This document shows, in pieces, positions 26,112 through 35,807 of a DNA stretch of 64,000 bases (positions are counted from its first letter, which is position 1; the number at the start of each line of letters is the position of its first letter). This DNA is from an uncultured Oleispira sp. Its GTDB lineage: Bacteria; Pseudomonadota; Gammaproteobacteria; Pseudomonadales; Oceanobacteraceae. The DNA is taken from positions 62,001 to 126,000 of the forward strand of contig CAJXUD010000003.1 in NCBI GenBank assembly GCA_913061415.1. Direction: 5' to 3'. Below the pieces are notes generated by a model. That model did no database searches. It was given only the letters and a program-made list of their open reading frames with translations, and had not been told where the DNA came from. The position numbers and the translations under genes were made by a program.

Positions 26112-27011
26112 TCATGGATGAAAACCAAAAGACATCATGATTACCGGGCTATCCGATATTCCGACATCTTGATTTTGCTGATTATCGGCATCGAGATTTA
26201 ACGTTCTCGCAAAACTTTGGCCTACTTCAATCGTAGCCCATAATTTGGGTTTTATTTGATAACGAATGCCGGTCGCGGCAATCCAGCTAGAGTAAGAAAT
26301 ATTTAAGCGTTCGTTTTCTTGAGATTCATAACGCCAGTTGCCCCCCACAGGGGCAATCGAAGAATAGACCGACCAATCAGTCTGCCAACGGTATTCCGCT
26401 TTGGTCATAGGAAAACCAACATCAAGCTGAATATGTTGATCAATTTTATACTGATAAGACAGCAAAGGAATCGGTTTGTAAGTACCGAATAAACGACTAA
26501 ACCCTACCCCCATTGTCCAAGTACTAATATCGGTCGATTTAAAGCGCCAGATAGCCAGCCCCATTAATGAAAAGGCATCTTCATCAATGGCATCTAAGTC
26601 GGTATGTAAACTGGGGGTAACTTGAATGATACGAGTCCATTGATCATCTGTCGGTGTCACCACCATCAGTTGCGCCTTTAAGGTATACACCTCTTGATTA
26701 TTGGCATCGACATTATCAAAACGAAAAGCCGTTTTTCTCATCGCCAGTTCAGGCACAAAAAAACTACGGCCTAAATCAAACTTTCCTAATGGCAATTTTA
26801 ACAACGTACTGTCCATCGCAAACTTTGCTTTAGTATCCTCAAAAGAAGCAAAGGCATAAGAACGATGACTCACTCCCAATGCCAAACCTCTGGGGGCAGT
26901 TTTATTCTGAGCAGTTTCTTTTTTAACAGTTTCTTTTTGAGCACTCTGTTCAAGGTCTGCCAAACTAGCGTTAGCCCATAACAAGCACATCAAGAATCCT
27001 AAAATAGGCAT
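26112..27011 (-). CDS. DUF6268-like outer-membrane barrel protein
   Basis: About 299 residues from the ATG at 27011, which begins a good signal peptide (MPILGFLMCLLWANASLA); the frame stays open to an ATG at 27101. After a charged linker (KETVKKETAQNKTA), residues from GLALGVSHRSYAF onward alternate hydrophobic and polar as in a barrel (WTMGVGFSRLFG, PLLSYQYKIDQHIQLDVGFP, WAATGIRYQIKPKLWATIEV) and end VIMMSFGFHP. The likeness to DUF6268 proteins is by eye. It is in the same direction as the ligase, 35 bp upstream of it, so they may be cotranscribed. Function unknown. Confidence 0.65.
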   Translation of the reverse strand: MPILGFLMCLLWANASLADLEQSAQKETVKKETAQNKTAPRGLALGVSHRSYAFASFEDTKAKFAMDSTLLKLPLGKFDLGRSFFVPELAMRKTAFRFDNVDANNQEVYTLKAQLMVVTPTDDQWTRIIQVTPSLHTDLDAIDEDAFSLMGLAIWRFKSTDISTWTMGVGFSRLFGTYKPIPLLSYQYKIDQHIQLDVGFPMTKAEYRWQTDWSVYSSIAPVGGNWRYESQENERLNISYSSWIAATGIRYQIKPKLWATIEVGQSFARTLNLDADNQQNQDVGISDSPVIMMSFGFHP

Positions 27012-27174
27012 ACTACGATCAATATTAATGTTATTTTTCAAATTGAGGCCTATAAAATAAAGAACTAAATAAAGAACTAAATCAAAAAAAACGCTATTCA
27101 TTGACTGAATAACGGTTTTTTATAAGACCAATCTAAAGACTAGCTTGGCGCTCAGAACTTATGCAATACCCGCA

Positions 27175-28578
27175 TTAAGCAAATGTCTTATCCGCAATAA
27201 ACTGATGAACCGCTTTAAGATCCGCAGGAAGTACATCCAAACGCTCTTCACGTTCCATCAAGTCGGTTAAGTGATGCGGAAGTTTAGGCATTTCAAAGCC
27301 TGCACGTAAAACCGCTTCTTCAAACTTAACCGGATGCGCCGTACCCAAAGTAATCATTGGGATATCTTTGTTACGACGCACTTCACGCGCGGCTTTAACA
27401 CCAATCGCAGTATGCGGGTCTAACAAGTAGCCCGTCTCGCCGAATACATCTTGCATGATCTTAATCGTTGCATCTTCATCAACTGCGTAGCTGTCGAACA
27501 GTTCACGAGCTTTCGCTAGTTTATCTTCATCTAACTCAACAACGTCAGTTTTAGCGTTCATACGACCCATTAGCTCAGACAAGGCTGCCCCATCACGATC
27601 GTACAAATCAAATAACAAACGTTCGAAGTTACTTGATACTGCGATGTCCATAGACGGCGTAATCGTATGCATCAATGGATGAACTTCGTATTTATTTTTA
27701 CTCATCAAACGGTGCAATACATCGTTTTTGTTAGTCGCAATAATTAACTGCTCAATCGGCAAGCCCATTTTCTTAGCCATGTAACCGGCAAAGATATCGC
27801 CAAAGTTGCCGGTAGGAACCGAGTAAGCCATTGGGCGAACAGGGCCACCCAAGTTCAATGCAGAATAGAAGTAATAAACAATCTGCGACATGATACGTGC
27901 CCAGTTGATGCTATTAACAGCCACTAACTTACGCTCACCTTTAAGGAAAGACTGATCGCCGAAGCTCGCTTTAACCATGTCTTGTGCTTGGTCGAAGTTA
28001 CCTTCGATCGCGATGTTATAAATGTTATCGCCGGTCACCGTCGTCATCTGGCGACGCTGAACTTCAGACACTTTACCGTGTGGGTGCAAGATGAAGATAT
28101 CAACGTTCTTACACGCCTTAGTGCCTTCAATCGCTGCAGATCCCGTATCACCAGACGTCGCGCCCATGATCACAACTTTTTCGTGACGACGTTCCAAAAC
28201 GTAATCAAGCAAGCGACCTAGAGTTTGCAATGCAAAATCTTTAAACGCTAACGTTGGGCCGTGGAACAATTCCAACACGTATTCGTTATGATCAATCTGC
28301 TGCAATGGCGCAACGGCCTTATGGCCAAATCCACCATAGACTTCAGATAAAATTGTTTTCAGTGCGTCTGATTCAACACAACCTTCAACAAAAGGATAGA
28401 TAACTTTATGCGCAAGCTCGGCATAAGGAAGATCACGCCAAGATTCAATTTCTTCTTTCGAAAAAGTCGGTACTTCTTTAGGAACGTACAAACCGCCGTC
28501 AGTCGCAAGACCGGTTAAAAGCACTTCTTCAAAGGTTAACTCAGGAGCGTTGCCGCGAGTTGAAATATATTTCATCAT
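27175..28578 (-). CDS. thrC: Threonine synthase
   Basis: 467 residues. Starts MMKYISTRGNAPELTFEEVL as in the gammaproteobacterial long form. The PLP lysine is in GPTLAFKDFALQTLGR (Lys113); the phosphate loop region is GATSGDTGSAAIEG. It converts O-phospho-L-homoserine to threonine. It lies 29 bp downstream of hom in the hom-thrC operon. Either Met1 or Met2 may be the true start; AAGAG upstream is weak. Confidence 0.97.
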   Translation of the reverse strand: MMKYISTRGNAPELTFEEVLLTGLATDGGLYVPKEVPTFSKEEIESWRDLPYAELAHKVIYPFVEGCVESDALKTILSEVYGGFGHKAVAPLQQIDHNEYVLELFHGPTLAFKDFALQTLGRLLDYVLERRHEKVVIMGATSGDTGSAAIEGTKACKNVDIFILHPHGKVSEVQRRQMTTVTGDNIYNIAIEGNFDQAQDMVKASFGDQSFLKGERKLVAVNSINWARIMSQIVYYFYSALNLGGPVRPMAYSVPTGNFGDIFAGYMAKKMGLPIEQLIIATNKNDVLHRLMSKNKYEVHPLMHTITPSMDIAVSSNFERLLFDLYDRDGAALSELMGRMNAKTDVVELDEDKLAKARELFDSYAVDEDATIKIMQDVFGETGYLLDPHTAIGVKAAREVRRNKDIPMITLGTAHPVKFEEAVLRAGFEMPKLPHHLTDLMEREERLDVLPADLKAVHQFIADKTFA

Positions 28579-28607
28579 AATTAAAAAACTCTTAAATTTT
28601 TACAATC

Positions 28608-29906
28608 TTAAACTAAATACTCAACACGAATGCGCGTAACAGCACCTTCTGTTTCATCCAATGCTTCAATCGCTGCAATGGCATCGTTCATAATTTTTTC
28701 TTGAATGATGTGAGTCAGCAAAATAACCTGCACAATCTCTTCACCTTCAGCCTGCTCTTTTTGAATCAACGCTTCGATGTTAATACCGCGTTCACTCAAA
28801 ATGGTTGCAATCTTAGCCAATACGCCGGTTTTATCGAGCGCAGGAATGCGCAAGTAATAAGCGGTTTCAATTTCTTCGATTGGCAATACCTTAGTATCAT
28901 CAACTTCTTTATAGCCTAAGTGATGAACACGGCTTGAAGCCGGCGCATCAATTGAACGGGCTAGGTCGATAATATCAGCCACTACTGCAGAAGCCGTTGG
29001 ACCCGCACCAGCACCTGGGCCAGAGAACAAGGTATCGCCAACGGCATCGCCGTTAACCATAACGGCATTCAATACGCCGTCAATTTTGGCGATAGAACGT
29101 TTTTCAGGAATAAGCGTTGGGTGTACACGCAAATCAATGCCTTTAGCACTGCGGCTACTCACACCTAAGTGCTTAATTCGGTAGCCCAATTCTTCGGCGT
29201 ACTGAACGTCTTCTGGCGTAATACCACCAATGCCTTCACAGAAACAGTTTTCAAACTGCAATGGAATACCATAAGCAATAGAAGAAAGAATCGTTAGCTT
29301 ATGCGCGGCATCAATCCCTTCAACATCAAAGGTAGGATCGGCTTCGGCATAACCTAATTCTTGTGCTTCTTTTAAAACGTCAGCGAAATCACGACCTTTG
29401 TCGCGCATTTCTGTCAGAATGAAGTTGCCCGTACCGTTAATAATACCGGCTAACCAGTTAATTTTGTTACCGGCTAAACCTTCACGCAATGCTTTAACAA
29501 TTGGAATACCACCCGCAATACCGGCTTCATACATCACCGAAACGCCTTTGGCTTCAGCAGCGGCAAAAATCTCAGTACCGTGCTCAGCAATCAACGCTTT
29601 ATTCGCTGTTACAACGTGCTTACCGTTTTCAATCGCCAGCATCACTAGCTGCTTAGCAACGTCATAGCCGCCAATCAATTCAACAACAATGTCGATCTCT
29701 GGGTTGGTAGCGACCTCAAAAATATCACGAGTAATATCGGTATTAGAGGTATCCGCAGCGGGGTTATCACGACGAGCACCCACCTGCTGAATAATAATTT
29801 CGCGACCTGCACGGCGAGTAATGTCTTGCGCATTCTGGGTAAGCACATTAAACGTGCCGCTACCGACGGTTCCTAATCCACAGATTCCTACTTTTACCGC
29901 TTTCAA
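28608..29906 (-). CDS. hom: Homoserine dehydrogenase
   Basis: 432 residues. The NAD(P)-binding start KVGICGLGTVGSGTFNVL is followed by the catalytic block NFILTEMRDKGRDFADVL, AEADPTFDVEGIDAAHKL, and a C-terminal ACT domain (YYLRIPALDKTGVLAKIATI) for feedback by threonine. It reduces aspartate semialdehyde to homoserine. It is the first gene of hom-thrC. It is monofunctional, with no fused aspartokinase. No leader-peptide attenuator was seen in the 198 bp upstream. Confidence 0.97.
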   Translation of the reverse strand: MKAVKVGICGLGTVGSGTFNVLTQNAQDITRRAGREIIIQQVGARRDNPAADTSNTDITRDIFEVATNPEIDIVVELIGGYDVAKQLVMLAIENGKHVVTANKALIAEHGTEIFAAAEAKGVSVMYEAGIAGGIPIVKALREGLAGNKINWLAGIINGTGNFILTEMRDKGRDFADVLKEAQELGYAEADPTFDVEGIDAAHKLTILSSIAYGIPLQFENCFCEGIGGITPEDVQYAEELGYRIKHLGVSSRSAKGIDLRVHPTLIPEKRSIAKIDGVLNAVMVNGDAVGDTLFSGPGAGAGPTASAVVADIIDLARSIDAPASSRVHHLGYKEVDDTKVLPIEEIETAYYLRIPALDKTGVLAKIATILSERGINIEALIQKEQAEGEEIVQVILLTHIIQEKIMNDAIAAIEALDETEGAVTRIRVEYLV

Positions 29907-30104
29907 AGTCGACTCTCCAACATAAACTTATAGATAGATCAAAATTGCGAGATATTCTACACGAGAACCATCTTAATGTAAGTTCAAACAGGGCTAAGCA
30001 CGGCTAAAATGCGGCTTAAATATCACAGAATGAATGGGATGCAAGACAGCTAAGAATTTATTTGCTAGCGTTAGCCTCATAAATAGACAAAGTAAGGAAT
30101 AAAG

Positions 30105-30620
30105 ATGTCGAAGTTTCTAGTTTTAACCATCATTGCTGACGATAAACCCGGTATCGTAGAAACACTGGCCGCCACCATTGCCGACCAAGGTGGCAACTGG
30201 CTTGAAAGCCGTATGTCGCATATGGCGGGGAAGTTTGCCGGCATATTACACATCAGCATTCCAGAAGAAGAGTCCAATAGCCTACGCATTCGTTTATCAG
30301 AGCTTGCCAGACAAGGTATTAGCGTTGGGGTAGAAGTCAGTGCAGACGCCGGTGAATCGATCGCGACCAAAGATTTAACCCTCAACCTAATTGGCAATGA
30401 TCGCGCCGGTATCGTTAAAGAAGTGTCTCAAGCACTGGCCAATCTTGGGGTCAATGTATTAGAGCTAACAACCAACTGCGAAAGCGCCCCAATGTCGGCT
30501 GATCTATTATTTAAGACCGAAGCGCATTTACGCGTTCCTGCGGGCTTTGATGCCGATGCATTAACCGACGCATTAGAAGCGATTTCAAATGATCTTATGG
30601 TTGAAATCACTCTGGACTAA
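30105..30620 (+). CDS. gcvR: Glycine cleavage repressor GcvR-like, double-ACT protein
   Basis: 171 residues made of two ACT domains: FLVLTIIADDKPGIVETLAA near the start and LTLNLIGNDRAGIVKEVSQA from about residue 90. NWLESRMSHMAGKFAGILHI is typical of GcvR. In E. coli GcvR binds glycine and controls GcvA at the gcv promoter. A gcvTHP set lies about 10 kb away in this window, but no GcvA gene is seen. It is divergent from hom, with a terminator after it. Confidence 0.88.
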   Translation: MSKFLVLTIIADDKPGIVETLAATIADQGGNWLESRMSHMAGKFAGILHISIPEEESNSLRIRLSELARQGISVGVEVSADAGESIATKDLTLNLIGNDRAGIVKEVSQALANLGVNVLELTTNCESAPMSADLLFKTEAHLRVPAGFDADALTDALEAISNDLMVEITLD

Positions 30621-30643
30621 GCTTGGGAGCTCCCTAGAGCTTG

Positions 30644-30684
30644 AAGATCCCCCTTCCAAGAAACATGACCTGAAAGGGGGTCTT
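30644..30684 (+). terminator. Terminator after gcvR
   Basis: AAGATCCCCCTT (30644-30655) pairs with AAGGGGGTCTT (30674-30684) with one bulged T and an 18-nt loop, followed by GTTCATTTTATTTT. Confidence 0.65.
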
Positions 30685-30784
30685 GTTCATTTTATTTTGC
30701 AAAACGACTGCTTTTTCTTCTGTTCAACTACGAAGCCAGTTAAACTCCCTACTTTGTTATTCCTATAAGCCTTCTGGAGCCACC

Positions 30785-31540
30785 ATGTACCAAGATATTA
30801 ACTTAACCATCGACAATAAAATTGCACTGATCGAGATTAACCGCCCAGAGGTTTTAAACGCAATTCGTGTTCAAACATATCAAGACTTGATCGCTGCGTT
30901 CAAAGAAGCCGACGCTTCTGACGACGTTAACGTTATCGTATTGACCGGTGCGGGCGGTAAATTTACTGCGGGTAACGATTTATCCGACCTTGTTGCCGGT
31001 GACGACGTTCGCCAAGGTGTTATGGACGGTGTATCGGGTATTTTCACAACCTTGAGCCGTGTTAAAAAGCCGGTTATTGCAGCGGTTGAAAAGGTAGCGG
31101 TCGGCATCGGCACAACCATCCTATTGCATTGCGACATGGCGTTTGCCGGTGCTAATACCCGCTTCCGTCTACCCTTCGCAAACCTAGGTGTTAGCCCTGA
31201 AGGTGCTTCATCTATGTTACTAACAGAATCTGTTGGCCCTAAAATCGCTAACGAATTGTTATTAACGGGTCGTTTCTTTGATGGTCGCGAAGCTGAGAAG
31301 TGGAACATCATTAACAAAGCAACAGAAGATGGCCAAGCACTAGAAACAGCCATGTCTGTTGCGCAAGACCTAGTTAAGCAACCACTAGCGTCGTTGATTA
31401 CAACTAAGCAGTTATTAAACGTTGGCAACTCTGAAGTCATCGAAGAAGTCGTGACTGACGAACTTGAAGCCTTCGCATTATTATTGCAAAGCGAAGAAAC
31501 TCAAGCACGCATCAACCACTTGGTAAATAGCAGCAAGTAA
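30785..31540 (+). CDS. Enoyl-CoA hydratase/isomerase family protein (delta3-delta2 enoyl-CoA isomerase-like)
   Basis: 251 residues from ATG 30785, preceded by GGAG; the open frame extends upstream to 30683. The crotonase fold is plain: oxyanion-hole blocks GKFTAGNDLSDL and EKVAVGIGTTILLHCDMAFA. The residue after NLGVSP is Glu139 (SPEGASS), as in the ECI2/PECI isomerase group where that Glu is catalytic; the second hydratase Glu is not seen at its usual place. An isomerase role in beta-oxidation of unsaturated fatty acids is therefore likely, but not proven. Confidence 0.88.
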   Translation: MYQDINLTIDNKIALIEINRPEVLNAIRVQTYQDLIAAFKEADASDDVNVIVLTGAGGKFTAGNDLSDLVAGDDVRQGVMDGVSGIFTTLSRVKKPVIAAVEKVAVGIGTTILLHCDMAFAGANTRFRLPFANLGVSPEGASSMLLTESVGPKIANELLLTGRFFDGREAEKWNIINKATEDGQALETAMSVAQDLVKQPLASLITTKQLLNVGNSEVIEEVVTDELEAFALLLQSEETQARINHLVNSSK

Positions 31541-31562
31541 TCTCGTATTAATGCCTGTTTTT

Positions 31563-31603
31563 AACGCCCCGTCTGTATTATTAAAGCTGGGGCGTTTTTA
31601 TTT
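31563..31603 (+). terminator. Terminator after the enoyl-CoA isomerase gene
   Basis: AACGCCCC (31563-31570) pairs with GGGGCGTT (31589-31596), followed by TTTATTTTT. Confidence 0.85.
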
Positions 31604-31623
31604 TTCTGCTAACCTTATTTAAA

Positions 31624-32903
31624 ATGACAGGTAAACGAATGGGCAGAAAGATGGACAAAAACAACAAAGCCAAACAGACCATTTACAGCAACGAAAAATC
31701 TGGCCATTGGATACTCATGGCAGTCGGCTTCTTTTTCTGTTTACCCTTTTTTTTCTAGCCAGTACCATTTTCCAAGAAGTCAGCGTAGGAGAATACGGCA
31801 TATTGTTCACCCTACTATTTCCCCTTGTAGGCTCTGCATTAATATTTTCTAGCTGGAAAATGCGTAAAAGCTTTCTCTATTTTGGCCCCACACCACTCAC
31901 TCCATCTCCTTTAATGGGTCAAGTCGGCGGACAAATCGGTGGCCGTATTGCGATAAATAAACCCTGGCAAGAAAGAAACCTAGACATAACCCTAAGCTGT
32001 CTGCATACCTATTCAACCGGCAGTGGTGACAACAGCAGAAGCCATACTGATATTGTATGGCAGGCTCACGACAAACCACTAGACCGCGCTAATAGCAGTG
32101 GCAGCGTTTTAGAATTTGTATTCGATGTACCCGCCAATAAACCAACCGAGGATACTCACAACGGCCGAGGCAGCATTACTTGGCAAGTCACCGTAAAAGG
32201 CATCATTGCCGATCAAGAATTCAACCGAAGTTGGAAAATCCCAACGCAAGTTGGTAGCGAACATTCCTCTATAATTATCCCTAATACTCATAAAGAAGCA
32301 GCGCATTCAGCCAAGCTAAAACAAGCTGAGTCCAGTATTGAACAGCAAATACACACACAAAAAACCGCATTGGGTTTAGATATTGTTTCCGATCAAGGCC
32401 GTAACAAATCCATGAGCATCATGATGACCCTTTTTGGCGCAGTATTTACCGCTGTTGGCTGCTTTTTGTTTTTTCAAGCAGTACAAGGAGAAGCCATGCT
32501 ATGGCTGATGGCACCTATTTTCTTTGCGGTAGGAGCTCTTATTCTTTGTTATGGAATCTTTTTACTTGGACGAAAACTCGAATGTAAAATCATCGACGAT
32601 CAAGTTCATACCCGTCGTAGCTTTTTCGGAAAGGTTATTTATACGCGACAAGGAAAGCTCACCTCTCCCGACCAACTTATTCTTAAGTCCACCATGACCA
32701 GCACTCATAACGGCATAAAAACAGAGTACATGGGAGTTTATGCCAAGATAAATATCAATGACCAGAATGGCTCGCTGAAGAAAGAAATAAAGCTAGTTGA
32801 AGGCATTGAAGGAAGGCCCGCTGGAGAAGCTATGATGAGAAAGCTTACAGATGCTTTAATAGTTAACAACAACAATTTAAAAGGTGAACTAGAAGCGCTA
32901 TAA
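31624..32903 (+). CDS. DUF3592-like membrane protein, frameshifted at a T8 run
   Basis: Two overlapping frames make one protein. Frame 1 starts ATG 31624 and reads a basic N-terminus, then SGHWILMAVGFFFCLPFFF and a TAG at 31756. Frame 2 continues in the -1 frame with LASTIFQEVSVGEYGILFTL and runs to 32903. The switch falls in eight T at 31747-31754. The joined product has two N-terminal membrane helices, a beta-rich soluble part and two further helices (GAVFTAVGCFLFFQAVQ, APIFFAVGALILCYGIFLLG), which fits DUF3592-type proteins. Function unknown. Sequencing error, slippage or a true mutation cannot be told apart here. Read alone, the second frame could begin at TTG 31707. Confidence 0.65.
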
Positions 32904-32908
32904 GGCTT

Positions 32909-33937
32909 CTAGTACTGGCGAACACCGCAAAATTTCTTCGGTGTTACCCCAAACCAAGATTTAAACGCTCGATGAAAAGCACTTGGCTCCGAGTACCCTA
33001 AATAGGTCGCTACCGATTCTATTTCAACGCTATCTTTCAATAATAAATTAGCGGCTTGTTCTTTCAATACCGACTCTTTCACTTGTCTAAAACTAGTGCC
33101 TTGCTCAGATAGATTCCGTTGTAAGGTTCTTTTATGCATGCCTAGTGATAACTCAACTTCCTCACTGCTCACTCTAGAAAACCCATTATTTTCGATTAAA
33201 TGCTTAACCGAATCAATCAACGCAAGCCTCGCTCTTTTTGCTCTTAGTAACTCTTCTGCATAAACAATATTTATTTGATAAAGATGCTGATCACACCCTA
33301 ATAGAGGTTTATCAAATTGTTCCGAATAAAAGTCGACCGCTAGGTTTCCATCTCTATTCTCAACCTCACAAGCTAACGCTTTAGATATTAAATCAGCATC
33401 CAAACTTAAAGGAATATAAAGCCGTTTTACTTTGATTGTATTATTAGAAATAGCCTGAATAATGCCAACTGTCCCTATCACAACCGCTAATATCTGATGA
33501 GAATTTGCAGGTACACTATTAGGTACAGCAACATATTCGCACTGAATAACCCACTCTTCACCTACGAGAATTTGATCAACTTGAAAACATCCACTCTCGC
33601 TGATTAAGGTTTGAAAAGTGACTATATTATTCAAAGCCGTGCGCGCATCTGGACTGTGCCAAATAACGGGAGCTAAAACGCCCACAGCTCGATAATCTTG
33701 GCTTGATCCAATTTTTACGCCTAATAAAGGGTCTTGCGCTATTTTATCCGCCTGATGCCACATCTGCCTAGCATCATTAACCTCAAGTCGATAACCTGGA
33801 ATGAGCTGCTCATTTTCAAACCCTGCGATACCTTCGACGATAAGCCGAGTATCCAACCCTAGATTAGAGAAAGTACGCATCAGGGCGTTAATCCACTCTC
33901 CTTCAATGTAGTTTTTTTTCACAAGCCACCAACTCAT
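32909..33937 (-). CDS. AraC-family transcriptional regulator
   Basis: 342 residues. The N-terminal part (about 15-215) resembles the OruR/ArgR-type AraC ligand domain (RQMWHQADKIAQDPLLGVKI). The C-terminal AraC domain has two helix-turn-helix units, the second with VESVATYLGYSEPSAFHRAF and FKSWFGVTPKKF. It is divergent from the AGMO-like fusion gene (start 34071), and GGTCAAT repeats lie between them. It is the probable activator of that gene. The ligand is unknown. Confidence 0.93.
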   Translation of the reverse strand: MSWWLVKKNYIEGEWINALMRTFSNLGLDTRLIVEGIAGFENEQLIPGYRLEVNDARQMWHQADKIAQDPLLGVKIGSSQDYRAVGVLAPVIWHSPDARTALNNIVTFQTLISESGCFQVDQILVGEEWVIQCEYVAVPNSVPANSHQILAVVIGTVGIIQAISNNTIKVKRLYIPLSLDADLISKALACEVENRDGNLAVDFYSEQFDKPLLGCDQHLYQINIVYAEELLRAKRARLALIDSVKHLIENNGFSRVSSEEVELSLGMHKRTLQRNLSEQGTSFRQVKESVLKEQAANLLLKDSVEIESVATYLGYSEPSAFHRAFKSWFGVTPKKFCGVRQY

Positions 33938-33982
33938 AAATTACAGTTTACGATAAATATAGACTAACATTATGTCGCATAA

Positions 33983-34013
33983 GGTCAATTAAGAGTAACT
34001 CCGGTCAATGACC
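33983..34013. promoter_or_regulatory. Candidate AraC-type binding site
   Basis: Direct repeats GGTCAAT at 33983-33989 and 34003-34009 start 20 bp apart, two helical turns, the usual geometry for AraC-family half-sites. The second also forms the small palindrome GGTCAATGACC (34003-34013). The region lies between the AraC gene and its divergent neighbour. Confidence 0.5.
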
Positions 34014-34070
34014 TCAGGGCTAATATAAGGAATACTAGAAAATAATAACAATAATGAATGAGATTAAAGT

Positions 34071-35663
34071 ATGGGTGAATACAACATAAATGGACTGGGT
34101 ATCCCAATGTTCTTGGTCTTCATGACCCTTGAATACCTATTCCTTAGATTAAAGGGCAGAACCCTACATCGCTATAGCGACACGGTGACGAGTCTATCCA
34201 TGGGGCTTTGCCTGCTAATCTCGGATGCTTTATTAAAAACCTATACTTTTGCAGTCTTTATTTACTTATCAAAAAATCATGCAATATTTGAGTTTACAGC
34301 CCAAGAACCGATCACTTGGATCTTCTTCTTTTTAGCAATAGATGTGTGTTATTACTGGTTCCATAGAATGGCACACGAAATCAACCTATTATGGGGAGCC
34401 CATGTAGGGCACCATCAAAGCGAAGAATACAACCTCACGACGGCATTAAGACAAAGTGCGTTTCAATACGGTTTTTCTTGGGTCTTTTATTTACCGCTCG
34501 CAATTTTAGGTTGCCCACCAGAAGTATTCTTAGTGTTATTTGTTCTTCTAAAAATGTATCAATTTTGGTTACACACTCAATCCATTCAGCAAATCCCTTT
34601 CATAGAAGGCATCTTCTCTACCCCTTCCAGTCATCGAGTTCACCATGCTAAAAATCCTATGTATATTGATCGTAATTACGGTGGCACCTTAGTGATTTGG
34701 GACCGCCTATTCTCCACTTGGCAACCTGAACTAGACAATGATCCTTGCCACTATGGAACAACACAACCCCTAAATACGCTAAACCCTATCAAAGCCAATT
34801 TTCAACACTGGGCAATACTCGCGCAAGATACTCTGCATACTCGTTTATGGCGCAACAAAATAGGGCTGTGGTTTAAGCCAACAGGATGGCGCCCTAAAGA
34901 CTGTATTAAGCAAAATTCAAAGGGCGTGCCATTACAAAAAACAGGATGTGCCCCGCGTGAAAAATATGACCCTCAGGTGTCTAAATGGACACGATGGTAT
35001 AGTGGCTTTTCTTTCCTATGCATCATCGTCGTTTCGATTATGTTTATATTTTTAGCACCCTCGCTATCGGGCTTAATGCAGCTGTTGGGTGCCGCCATTA
35101 TCGTTTATGGCTTAGTCGTCGTTAATGATTTATTAGAAGGTAATAAAAGATTGGCTTGGATAGAAGTCATCCGCTTACCTGTCATGGTTTGGTTAGCCAG
35201 TACTTTGTGGTTCAGCACTTCTACTACGCGTATCGTCGATACAATTATTATGGATAAGCCTGCGGCGCAAGTGCTTACTTACGCAAGCACACCTTCCTTA
35301 TGGCCCCAGTGGCATCCTCAATCATCTAAGGTTTATGAACACTCTCAGAGTCCGTTAAAGAAAGGGGAGAAATTTGAAGAGGATATAGAAACAGCCCTTG
35401 GTCAAAACCATCTCGCCTGGGAAGTGATACAAAGTACAAACGAGCAGTGGGTTGCTCACGCAAACAATTTAACAAACGGCGCTAAGATTAAATTGCAATA
35501 CCGTGTTCGTAACTTAGGGAATCAAACAGAGTTCGAAAGAACGTTGGATTACACCCTGCCCAACATGGCTTTTGTGGCATTAAATGCCATTTTTTTTAAA
35601 TCCCAAGTTGAGAAAAAATCTGAACAAGCGCTGTTGCGATTAAAGGCCGCTATTGAGCTCTAA
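34071..35663 (+). CDS. Alkylglycerol-monooxygenase-like fatty acid hydroxylase fused to an SRPBCC domain
   Basis: 530 residues. The N-terminal 270 residues are a membrane di-iron hydroxylase: several membrane helices and the His clusters WFHRMAHE (His98, 102), AHVGHHQ (His111, 114, 115) and SSHRVHHAKN (His188, 191, 192), then YGGTLVIWDRLFSTW, as in alkylglycerol monooxygenase and sterol-desaturase relatives. After three more helices (about 305-385) comes a soluble SRPBCC/START-like domain (about 390-530: STPSLWPQWHPQSSKVYEHS, NQTEFERTLDYTLPNM). SRPBCC folds hold hydrophobic ligands, so the fusion may present a lipid to the hydroxylase (inference). It is divergent from AraC. Confidence 0.85.
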   Translation: MGEYNINGLGIPMFLVFMTLEYLFLRLKGRTLHRYSDTVTSLSMGLCLLISDALLKTYTFAVFIYLSKNHAIFEFTAQEPITWIFFFLAIDVCYYWFHRMAHEINLLWGAHVGHHQSEEYNLTTALRQSAFQYGFSWVFYLPLAILGCPPEVFLVLFVLLKMYQFWLHTQSIQQIPFIEGIFSTPSSHRVHHAKNPMYIDRNYGGTLVIWDRLFSTWQPELDNDPCHYGTTQPLNTLNPIKANFQHWAILAQDTLHTRLWRNKIGLWFKPTGWRPKDCIKQNSKGVPLQKTGCAPREKYDPQVSKWTRWYSGFSFLCIIVVSIMFIFLAPSLSGLMQLLGAAIIVYGLVVVNDLLEGNKRLAWIEVIRLPVMVWLASTLWFSTSTTRIVDTIIMDKPAAQVLTYASTPSLWPQWHPQSSKVYEHSQSPLKKGEKFEEDIETALGQNHLAWEVIQSTNEQWVAHANNLTNGAKIKLQYRVRNLGNQTEFERTLDYTLPNMAFVALNAIFFKSQVEKKSEQALLRLKAAIEL

Positions 35664-35703
35664 GATCTAAGCTACAGATCCAGCGTCATAATCATAGTCT
35701 TTA

Positions 35704-35733
35704 CCCCTTGTGAATAACGTATATTTCAAGGGG
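35704..35733. repeat. Inverted repeat downstream of the hydroxylase fusion gene
   Basis: CCCCTTG (35704-35710) and CAAGGGG (35727-35733) with a 16-nt loop, between convergent genes. It lacks a T run on either strand. Confidence 0.4.
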
Positions 35734-35770
35734 ATCGCATTCAGATAATTTGCAAATCAGAATAACGACT

Positions 35771-35790
35771 CTCTCCACTTTCATGGAGAG
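35771..35790. terminator. Hairpin between convergent genes, next to the RND permease stop
   Basis: CTCTCCA (35771-35777), loop CTTTCA, TGGAGAG (35784-35790). It lies 18 bp past the stop of the minus-strand RND permease. It has no downstream U run, so termination is only probable. Confidence 0.45.
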
Positions 35791-35807
35791 AAAAACAGTC
35801 TCGATTA

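Noticed and set aside
30880-31440. 186-codon minus-strand frame
   Set aside because: Antisense of the enoyl-CoA isomerase gene, no recognisable protein.
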